DNA of 49,323 nt, taken from assembly GCA_038065125.1 (NCBI GenBank), contig JBBTRP010000038.1, positions 1 through 49,323 on the forward strand, given 5' to 3'. Source of the DNA: JBBTRP01 sp038065125. GTDB lineage: Bacteria; Patescibacteriota; Patescibacteriia; JACQRZ01. A model generated the notes under the pieces. The model was not told the DNA's origin. It did no database searches and saw only the letters and a program-made list of their open reading frames with translations. Positions 42,860-49,323 of the stretch are shown here, in pieces. The position numbers were made by a program, and so were the translations under genes. Each line of letters starts with the position of its first letter. Position 1 is the stretch's first letter.

Positions 42860-43930
42860 ATGAATATTGGTATTGTCGGCCTCCCCAATGTCGGCAAGTC
42901 GACCCTTTTTCACGCGCTTACCAAAAAACAAGTCGACATTGCAAATTACCCCTTTTGTACCATCAACCCGAACACGGGCGTGGTAAAGGTTCCTGACGAG
43001 CGGTTGGAGCTGCTCTCTACGATGTCTCATTCCACGCAGATTATTCCCGCGGCAATCGAATTTGTAGATATCGCGGGGCTGGTAAAGGGCGCCTCGCAAG
43101 GCGAGGGGCTGGGCAACAAATTTTTGAGTCATATCAGGGAGGTGGACGCGATCGCGCACGTGGTGCGCGTGTTTCCTGGCACAGACGTCGTGCACGTATC
43201 CGGCGCGACACATCCGCTTGACGACATTGAGGTCATCAATCTCGAGCTCATCTACGCAGACCTCGCGACACTTGAGAAGAAGATCACATCAGTTCGTGGG
43301 CAGCTCAAGAGCGGCGGAGACCGCACGGCCACAGCAACCCTTGCCGTATGCGAGCGACTGAAAGAGGTTCTTGAGCGCGGGGTGCTTGCTAATACGGTGG
43401 CCCTCTTCCCTGAAGAAGAGCCGTTAGTTCGCGACCTTCACCTACTTACACGCAAGAAGTTTTTAGTTGTTCTCAACACCGACGAGTCCGGCGCGGTTGA
43501 TGCGGCCGTGAGCGAAGGAATTCGAGAAAAGTGCGGCGCGTGCCCCCAAATCCCTCTCTGCATCAAACTTGAAAGCGAGTGCGCAGACCTCACGGCCGCC
43601 GAGCGAACCGAGCTCGTCCTCCCCCCATCGGGACTCGACCGCTTCATTTGTGCCGCGTACGAGACACTCTCTCTCATCACCTATCTCACGACCGGACCAA
43701 AAGAGACGCGCGCCTGGACGATTCAGACCGGCACAAAAGCGCCTCAAGCCGCGGGAGTAATTCATACCGACTTTGAACGAGGATTTATCCGCGCAGAAGT
43801 AATTAACTGGAAAGACCTCCTCGACGCCGGCAGCGAAACTGCCGCAAAAGAAAAAGGACTCATACGACAAGAAGGCAAGGAGTACATCGTCAAAGACGGC
43901 GACACGATCGTATTCCGGGTCGGAGTATGA
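42860..43930 (+). CDS. ychF: Ribosome-binding ATPase/GTPase YchF (OLA1)
   Basis: 356 residues. 'GIVGLPNVGKSTLFHALT' gives the P-loop, 'DIAGLVKGASQGEGLGNKFL' the switch II; a helical insert and the C-terminal TGS domain ('FIRAEVINWKDLLDAGSE', 'YIVKDGDTIVFRV') follow. It binds 70S/50S ribosomes. Start ATG 42860, preceded by AAAGGAAC, fits family N termini; the open frame 42 codons upstream does not. Overlaps the nudix gene by ATGA. Confidence 0.96.
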   Translation: MNIGIVGLPNVGKSTLFHALTKKQVDIANYPFCTINPNTGVVKVPDERLELLSTMSHSTQIIPAAIEFVDIAGLVKGASQGEGLGNKFLSHIREVDAIAHVVRVFPGTDVVHVSGATHPLDDIEVINLELIYADLATLEKKITSVRGQLKSGGDRTATATLAVCERLKEVLERGVLANTVALFPEEEPLVRDLHLLTRKKFLVVLNTDESGAVDAAVSEGIREKCGACPQIPLCIKLESECADLTAAERTELVLPPSGLDRFICAAYETLSLITYLTTGPKETRAWTIQTGTKAPQAAGVIHTDFERGFIRAEVINWKDLLDAGSETAAKEKGLIRQEGKEYIVKDGDTIVFRVGV

Positions 43931-44430
43931 AGCCACTGCCAACAACCTATATCTATACGCAGGCGATTTGCGCAGCCGGCGTCGTTCTTGAGAAGGAGGG
44001 AAAGATTTTGATGATCAAAGAGCATCGCCCCGGGAACGCTGACCACGGCAAATGGAATTTTCCGTGCGGTTTTTTAGATCTTGGCGAAGATCCGTATGAG
44101 ACGGCGATACGAGAGACGCGTGAGGAGGCCGGGTATGACGTACGACCGCATGCGCTTCTTGGTATCTACTCAGTCGCACGCAATGACATCGTGAAGGGCA
44201 ATGCCATGCCACACTACGTCGGGATCTACTATATTGGCGCGCCCTTGAATGAGGTGCCATATGAGCACGATAGTGAAGTGGCAGAGATCCGCTGGCTAAC
44301 CCCAGATGAGGCGCTCGCGTTTCCTGACGAGCTCATGCGCAGCAGGAATATAAAGATAGTCATCAAAGATTACGCCGCCGGCACGCGATACCCACTTGAG
44401 GTGGTGCACCATATGGACCAGGTGCAGTGA
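43927..44430 (+). CDS. NUDIX hydrolase
   Basis: 167 residues. A perfect Nudix box Gx5Ex7REUXEEXGU is in 'GFLDLGEDPYETAIRETREE' followed by AGY. It hydrolyses a nucleoside diphosphate linked to some moiety with Mg2+. 'GKWNFPCGFLDLGE' resembles the ADP-ribose/NADH-type group; substrate unknown. Translationally coupled to ychF by the ATGA overlap. Confidence 0.9.
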   Translation: MKPLPTTYIYTQAICAAGVVLEKEGKILMIKEHRPGNADHGKWNFPCGFLDLGEDPYETAIRETREEAGYDVRPHALLGIYSVARNDIVKGNAMPHYVGIYYIGAPLNEVPYEHDSEVAEIRWLTPDEALAFPDELMRSRNIKIVIKDYAAGTRYPLEVVHHMDQVQ

Positions 44431-44476
44431 TTCATTGTCCTGTACACATAGGGGAGCGGAACGTGTAAAAGGATTT

Positions 44477-44504
44477 TGAGCCTGCGCGCCATTCGCGACA
44501 GGCT
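44477..44504. terminator. Terminator hairpin
   Basis: Stem GAGCCTG/CAGGCTC followed by TTCTTC, between convergent nudix and kinase-like genes. Confidence 0.6.
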
Positions 44505-44530
44505 CTTCTTCATACTGAACCTGGCAACAC

Positions 44531-45061
44531 TCAACCTTGAGAGGTCATCTCCAGAATTTTTTGAGCAGCTTCTAATGGAGAAAGTTGGTCGGTATCAATA
44601 ATTGGGGGGTTGTATTCTGTCAGGTGCGGAAGTGTTCCTCGGGCGATATAATCATCGAGCTCTACTTTGGTTGTTGATTTCGTCGTTCCCTTGCGTGATG
44701 GGTGAGCGATTCGTTTTAAAATTGTTTCCATTGAGCAGCGAAGTTCAAACGGGAAAATACTTCCGTTATGGGATTCCACGATCCGCACCCAATTATTCAC
44801 AATCTCCACTGAGCGCGGGCCCGCACCGGAGACGGTAGTTATGAGCCCCGGGAGCTGTGCGCGACACGCCCCCTCAATTAGGAGGTTTCTTATCTCTCCT
44901 GAAATCTCCCGAGAGAGCGGGTGTGACATCGGGAGAACCTTTCGAACAACATCGAGCACGCTGTGATTATCGAGCAGCGGAAAACCGGTGATTTTTTCCA
45001 GCTCCAATCCGACAGTTTTCTTGCCCGTGCCCGGGTATCCGAAAAGGAAGACAAATTTCAT
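44531..45061 (-). CDS. P-loop kinase-like protein
   Basis: 176 residues. Walker A-like 'FGYPGTGKKTVG' at the N terminus, then 'GFPLLDNHSVLDVV', and 'RIAHPSRKGTTKST' as a lid-like basic loop. The pattern is that of AAA_33/shikimate-kinase-like P-loop proteins that phosphorylate small molecules or act on nucleotides. Specific role unknown. ATG 45061 overlaps the upstream methyltransferase stop (ATGA), so the two are co-translated. Confidence 0.7.
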   Translation of the reverse strand: MKFVFLFGYPGTGKKTVGLELEKITGFPLLDNHSVLDVVRKVLPMSHPLSREISGEIRNLLIEGACRAQLPGLITTVSGAGPRSVEIVNNWVRIVESHNGSIFPFELRCSMETILKRIAHPSRKGTTKSTTKVELDDYIARGTLPHLTEYNPPIIDTDQLSPLEAAQKILEMTSQG

Positions 45062-46320
45062 GTAGTCTTTTTCAGTACGAACAGTTCTCTGCCCACGTGT
45101 TGTCCGGGGCGTGAGACAAAGATTGACCCTCTGTCTGAGAGGTTTCCGAAGTCGGGAAGATCTTTTGTGTTAAGCGCCGAGACAAACCCGAGACCAAGGA
45201 GTTTTGGGAGGAAGGGGATGCGGGTCTTTTTCCTTTCCTCGATCCAAAACGGAAGCACGATGACTAGGGGTGCGCCTCCTTTGAGGGTACGGTGCGCCTC
45301 GTGAAAGAAGGCGGTATAGAGTTGTTCGAGTTCGCGAAGAATTGCAGAGAGATTTTTTACCCCCGATCGGTGCACGGATGGGCCGAGGTACGGCTCCGTC
45401 ACGATCGCATCGACTGAGTTTGCGGGGAATGTGCTCGAGAGCTTTCGCGCGTCACAGGAAATAAGTCGCACCGCGGCAAGCGAGGCGCCCTTCTCATTTG
45501 AGAGCCACGCGAGATTTTTTTTTGCGGCGGCGAGCGTAGATTCATTGATGTCGCACCCGACGAGACTTGAATATCCCACCATAAGCGCCTCTTGGATGAT
45601 GGTTCCGAATCCACAGAAAGGATCCAGGAGCGTGCCGTCTTTTTTTACGCCGGCAAGATTGATCATCATGCGCGCAAGTTTTGGCGGAAGGAGGCCGACA
45701 TCCATACTGCGCTCCGGCCGTGAGTAGTCGCGGAGAGAGTACTCCTCGAATTCTTGAACCGCATCGGTGAGCGCAACGCGAGTGACATCACCCTCAGCGA
45801 GAAGTAAGAGCTCAACTCCGTTTTCTCGCGTAAGATGGTTTTTTTCAACCTGAACGGATGTGAGTGTGTCACCCAGTTGGGGTGCGACAACGCGGACAGA
45901 ATACCCCCGACTTTTCAGGACTTTTTTCACCGCCAACCCGAGCTGGCGTACGCGGCGGCTTGCTCGGTGTTCTCGCAAAGATTTTTGTGATACCGTATAG
46001 CTACTAATGCCGATCGTGACGCGTTTTGACGAGTCCGTGATGCGCATTTCGACACCATCTGCAAGGGTTTCGGCGTGCACATCGTGTATGTGTCCGGAAA
46101 GAGACGTGTCACTCAAGGTTCCGATTTTAATGCATCCCCCGAGCTCGCGCATAAGTGCGACACAATCGACCGGTTGCGTGACGGATACGCTCAAAGCGTC
46201 ACGCGTGAATGAGCGAATGGTAGGAGTAAGTCCTCGTGCACTGAGCACCGAGAGGGCCTCCGCGCCGGAGAGCTCAGGGACTCTCCCGAGAATAAAACAA
46301 AGTGTGTGCGACTGATCCAT
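45058..46320 (-). CDS. THUMP/Trm11-like RNA (guanine-N2) methyltransferase-type protein
   Basis: 420 residues from ATG 46320 (ATG 46338 would give 426). The N-terminal part looks like a THUMP-type region; the C-terminal Rossmann domain has 'LLDPFCGFGTIIQEALMVG' (motif I) and 'GCDINESTLAAAKKNL' (motif II). At the catalytic site, 'VTEPYLGP' stands where Trm11/TrmG10 enzymes have DPPYG. Trm11 relatives make m2G10 in tRNA. The changed motif leaves the activity open. Its start codon overlaps that of the divergent ligase-amidase gene. Coupled to the kinase-like gene. Confidence 0.75.
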   Translation of the reverse strand: MDQSHTLCFILGRVPELSGAEALSVLSARGLTPTIRSFTRDALSVSVTQPVDCVALMRELGGCIKIGTLSDTSLSGHIHDVHAETLADGVEMRITDSSKRVTIGISSYTVSQKSLREHRASRRVRQLGLAVKKVLKSRGYSVRVVAPQLGDTLTSVQVEKNHLTRENGVELLLLAEGDVTRVALTDAVQEFEEYSLRDYSRPERSMDVGLLPPKLARMMINLAGVKKDGTLLDPFCGFGTIIQEALMVGYSSLVGCDINESTLAAAKKNLAWLSNEKGASLAAVRLISCDARKLSSTFPANSVDAIVTEPYLGPSVHRSGVKNLSAILRELEQLYTAFFHEAHRTLKGGAPLVIVLPFWIEERKKTRIPFLPKLLGLGFVSALNTKDLPDFGNLSDRGSIFVSRPGQHVGRELFVLKKTT

Positions 46321-49300
46321 GGGAATATTATTTTTCATACTGGTTTTTTTGGGGTTCGGCGCGATTGCGTGGAGATCTCTCCCCACTGCGATCGCGGTCC
46401 TTCTTGCCGTTCTTCCATTATATACTGTCCGTCTTTCCATCGGGCCGCTTCCTACCACGCTTCTTGAGGCATGCGTGCTTGCGCTGGTGGGTGTGTGGCT
46501 GGTGCGCGATGGCCGCACGGCCCTTCGCGACTGTTCCGTTCTCGTCAAAGAGCGACATCGTCCGAAACCCGCAGCCCTACTCTTTTGGAGTGGCGCGACA
46601 ATTTTTTTGCTCGCGTCTCTTATTTCGATCGTGATCTCTCCAAAGCCGGTTCAGGCGCTGGGGGTGTGGCGGGCGTACTTTTTGGAGCCGGCGCTCGTGT
46701 TTGTGGTGCTCGTCCGAACGATCTCAACAGTGCCACAACTCACCCGCTGCGTGCACGCGCTCCTCATCTCCGGAATGGCCGTTGCGAGTATCGCGATTAT
46801 CCAATGGTTTACCGGATGGGGGCTTTCTGGGGCGTTACTCCTTCAGCATCGAGTCACGTCTCTCTATCCCTATCCCAATGCCGTTTGGTTGTATCTTGCC
46901 CCGATCATTCCGATCATAGCGTATCATGGCCTTGCTGTCAGGCGATCGCTGTCTGGCAGTGGCCACCACGTCCGCCACACGTTTATCTGGGGCGGGGCCG
47001 TCAGCATGATGCTTCTTGCAATTTGGTTTGCACAAACGGAAGCCGCGATCGTCGCGCTTCTCGTGGTTGGGGTGTTGGGCATGATATTTTGGAGTGAGAC
47101 AGCGCGCAAGCGCACGATCATAATCACGATTCTCGGTATTCTTGCGGTGATGGTCGCCAGCCCGCTCTCGTCCGTTGTTTCAAAAAAACTTCAACTCAAG
47201 GACTGGTCGGGAAAGGTGCGTAAGAGCATCTGGCAGGAGTCTGTCGCCATGCTTTCTGACCGCTGGCTCCTTGGAGCGGGCCTTGTGGGGTATCAAACCG
47301 CGCTTGAGCCCTATCACAAGGCGCGACACCTGGAGATCTTCTTGTATCCGCACAACGTGATCCTTAACTTCTGGAGTGAGACAGGCCTCTTCGGGGTTCT
47401 GGGATTTTTTATCCTTGCTGTATCATTTTTCTGGTTTTTTTCGTCTTATAGAATAGGCCTCAAGCAAGGCCGTGCAGGCCCTGATTTTGATGTGACGCGC
47501 GGTTTGACGTTTGGATTTGTCTCAAGCATGGGAGTTGTCCTTGTGCACGGCCTGGTGGATGTTCCCTATTTAAAAAATGACCTTGCGATATTTTTTTGGT
47601 TCCTCCTTGCCGCGGCCCTGATCATGCATACCAATTTTTATACACCTCACACCCTTGAGTCGCCCGACACCGTTAAGGCAAAACGAGTGGCTTCACAGCC
47701 CGTGCGAAAAAAGAAGACCCCCACTGCCTTGCTCGCAGTTTTTGTCGTCGCCCTCCTCGGTGCGATTTCATGGGAGCAGACCAATGCCGGAGCGCTTCTC
47801 CAACGAAGCGCGCCTCGTGCAGAGAGTGTGGCCGTCATTCCTAGCCACCAGTTTTTTGAGTGCGGCATCACCTGGTGTCTGACCGCTCAAATGCTCGCGG
47901 GCGAGCCATTTCAGTCGCTGGTAGTGGAGTGGCCTAAAGAAGCATTTCTTGAGGCGCGAATTTTTGATTCGGGGCGCTGGACTCCCTGGACGCCACTGGT
48001 GGGAGAGTCGGACGTGCGGGATGGAGAGCCTTCGGAGGAGAACGCGTTTTTCTTTTCTGCAAACAGCGGTACGCATTTTCAACTCCGCGCACCAGCGGGC
48101 GCACCAGCTCTTGCGACCGTACGCATGTTCACCGTGCCGCCCCTGTCAGACGAGCCGGCCGGACACGATGTTCGTATCTCGTCGCTTGGCGACAACGAAG
48201 GCCCAACACTCCTTTCACGGTCGCAGTGGCTGGGAGATCTGGCGCTCTCACGGGAAAAACTGGAAAGCCTCTGGCCGCCGGAGTATGAGGAGGTCAAAAA
48301 AATTATTATTCACCACACCGCCAGCACCGTACGAGACGTGAACGGGGACGGAGCGCTCGATGGAAGCGACTATCGCGAGCTGGTACGCGCCATTTACCAC
48401 TATCACGCGAGTTCAAAAAAATGGGGTGATATCGGATATCAATACATCATCGATCCGGACGGCACGATTTATGAGGGACGCTTCGGAGGCGACGGGGTGG
48501 TCGGCGGCCACGCCTATCGCAGTCGCGCGTGTACCAAGTTCGGCCCCTCCAATATGCCCTTCAACAAGGGGACGATCGGCATCTCACTATTAGGAACGTA
48601 CCAGGATCAATCCATCTCGCTTCAGGCGCACGAGGCGCTCACCACCCTGATTGCAGAAAAAGCATGGGAGTTTGAATTTGAACCGTCGGGATCCGGATTT
48701 TTTCAGGACCGGGTCTACCCGAACATCATTGCACATCGGGATGTTGACTGCACCTCGTGCCCGGGCGACACCCTCTATAACACGCTCTCTGAAATTTCAA
48801 ACATCAGTCAGCAGAAGTTTGACCTCGCTCGGGAGACGCGTGCAAGGCTGTATCATGCAGAGATGATCCCGGGAAGCGTGCCGACACGCATCACCCTTAT
48901 TCCGGGACAGCCGCAAACGATCACGGCGCAGTTCAAGAATACGGGTACGGCGACATGGCGGGCATATGGCTCGCAGAAACTCAGTCTTGCACCATCAAAC
49001 ATTAAAGAGCGTCTCGCCTCGCTCGAGTCGGTCCGCCTCGCGGCGCTTAATGACGCACGTGAAGAAGGAGGACGCGATCTAACGACAGCGCCCCTACCGC
49101 CCAAAGAAGACCCCTCGATTCGTCTCGTACAGCCGAATGTGCGGCCCGGTGAAATCGGCACTTTTGAGTTGACCGTTCCCGATCCGCCACCAGAACTCGA
49201 AAGCGAGCAGTCCTATGTGCTTACACTGGGAAACCGCGGATGGTTTGCCGACGGGCAGATTTCTTTTGAGGTGGAAAACGCCGGCCTCGAGTGGGCGGGG

Positions 49301-49323
49301 ACGCGGGTGCTTGACGAGGGAGA
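46319..49323 (+). CDS. O-antigen ligase-like membrane protein fused to a PGRP-type amidase (3' partial)
   Basis: At least 1001 codons, open to the right edge. Residues 1-460 are polytopic, with the Wzy_C-type motif 'LLGAGLVGYQ' and 'YPHNVILNFWSETGLFG'. A further helix lies near 469-487. Then comes an outer beta-rich part. Residues about 635-830 form a PGRP/amidase_2 domain: 'IIIHHTAS' (H665/H666), 'WGDIGYQYIIDPDGTIYEGR', and 'AHRDVDCTSCPGD' (H806, C814). The zinc His/His/Cys set and the Tyr are present, so amidase activity is plausible. An EF-hand-like loop (673-684, DVNGDGALDGSD) sits just after HHT. From about 850 an FW/NBR1-like Ig domain begins ('FKNTGTATW'). I checked the frame through the junction at 47580-47780 and found no stop. 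Confidence 0.85.
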   Translation, partial: MGILFFILVFLGFGAIAWRSLPTAIAVLLAVLPLYTVRLSIGPLPTTLLEACVLALVGVWLVRDGRTALRDCSVLVKERHRPKPAALLFWSGATIFLLASLISIVISPKPVQALGVWRAYFLEPALVFVVLVRTISTVPQLTRCVHALLISGMAVASIAIIQWFTGWGLSGALLLQHRVTSLYPYPNAVWLYLAPIIPIIAYHGLAVRRSLSGSGHHVRHTFIWGGAVSMMLLAIWFAQTEAAIVALLVVGVLGMIFWSETARKRTIIITILGILAVMVASPLSSVVSKKLQLKDWSGKVRKSIWQESVAMLSDRWLLGAGLVGYQTALEPYHKARHLEIFLYPHNVILNFWSETGLFGVLGFFILAVSFFWFFSSYRIGLKQGRAGPDFDVTRGLTFGFVSSMGVVLVHGLVDVPYLKNDLAIFFWFLLAAALIMHTNFYTPHTLESPDTVKAKRVASQPVRKKKTPTALLAVFVVALLGAISWEQTNAGALLQRSAPRAESVAVIPSHQFFECGITWCLTAQMLAGEPFQSLVVEWPKEAFLEARIFDSGRWTPWTPLVGESDVRDGEPSEENAFFFSANSGTHFQLRAPAGAPALATVRMFTVPPLSDEPAGHDVRISSLGDNEGPTLLSRSQWLGDLALSREKLESLWPPEYEEVKKIIIHHTASTVRDVNGDGALDGSDYRELVRAIYHYHASSKKWGDIGYQYIIDPDGTIYEGRFGGDGVVGGHAYRSRACTKFGPSNMPFNKGTIGISLLGTYQDQSISLQAHEALTTLIAEKAWEFEFEPSGSGFFQDRVYPNIIAHRDVDCTSCPGDTLYNTLSEISNISQQKFDLARETRARLYHAEMIPGSVPTRITLIPGQPQTITAQFKNTGTATWRAYGSQKLSLAPSNIKERLASLESVRLAALNDAREEGGRDLTTAPLPPKEDPSIRLVQPNVRPGEIGTFELTVPDPPPELESEQSYVLTLGNRGWFADGQISFEVENAGLEWAGTRVLDEG

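Noticed and set aside
46471..47097. 208-codon plus-strand frame and others in the right-end region
   Set aside because: They are alternative frames of the ligase-amidase gene, whose own frame is open from 46319 to the window edge and encodes recognisable domains.

Overview
The window looks like chromosomal DNA of a Candidate Phyla Radiation (Patescibacteria) bacterium, probably a Parcubacteria-type lineage; I cannot resolve it further. The support is: a 16S rRNA gene with departures from the universal primer sites (515F region GTGCCAGCAGCAGCGG, 806R region ATTAGATACCTGCGTAG); a single unlinked 16S gene; a short SMC protein with no hinge that I can recognise; many secreted or membrane proteins of unknown function; and no biosynthetic operons. 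The 16S 3' end keeps its anti-Shine-Dalgarno, but clear SD sites are rare and several promoters sit almost on the start codon.

Layout. 1-1.8 kb: end of an O-antigen-ligase/TPR membrane protein. 2-6 kb (minus): tRNA-Cys, polA, folD, tRNA-Trp. 6-9 kb (minus): a plant-NRS/ER-like rhamnose synthase, a DUF3105 membrane protein, tRNA-Gly, a small unknown gene and a 3D-domain cell-wall protein. 9-18.3 kb: a giant secreted protein, a fibronectin-type secreted protein, a GT-C glycosyltransferase, a secreted Cys-repeat protein, tRNA-Pro and a GT2 glycosyltransferase. 18.3-19.8 kb: a tRNA-Phe gene split by a group I intron, an AT-rich HTH/LAGLIDADG-like gene and tRNA-Ile. 19.8-23 kb: rmlA, a small membrane protein and another GT-C protein. 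23-25 kb: a lone 16S rRNA gene inside an RNase III-type processing stem. 25-30 kb (minus): smc, rpsP, a KH protein, a methyltransferase and trmD. 30-34 kb: a secreted lipase-like lipoprotein, tRNA-Ala, a UDP-sugar epimerase, tRNA-Arg and a PRC-barrel protein. 34-39 kb is the origin region: rpmH-rnpA-yidD-yidC on minus, dnaA-dnaN on plus, with an AT-rich dnaA-dnaN gap carrying DnaA boxes and DnaA-trio-like triplets. 39-49 kb: PBP1A-ruvC-yebC, ychF-nudix, a kinase-like gene with a THUMP-type methyltransferase, and a gene running off the right edge that joins an O-antigen ligase to a peptidoglycan amidase.

Most interesting. (1) Five of the eight tRNA genes (Trp, Gly, Pro, Phe, Ala) are followed by an element that carries a direct copy of that tRNA's own 3' end. 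In the four full-length ones it also carries an inverted copy of that tRNA's own T-arm. Three full elements (Trp, Gly, Pro) share a core whose hairpins covary between copies, which points to a structured RNA not described to my knowledge. (2) A 238-nt group I intron in tRNA-Phe(GAA). (3) The membrane ligase-amidase fusion with an EF-hand-like insertion, open for at least 1001 codons. (4) A perfect 27-bp inverted repeat linking the yidD 3' end to the yidC leader. Genes left of dnaA run mostly leftward, away from the origin, so rRNA, tRNAs, smc and ribosomal genes are co-directional with replication. Surface glycan and cell-wall genes (rmlA, NRS/ER-like, 4-epimerase, GTs, ligases, PBP1A, 3D, amidase) form the main theme of the protein content.
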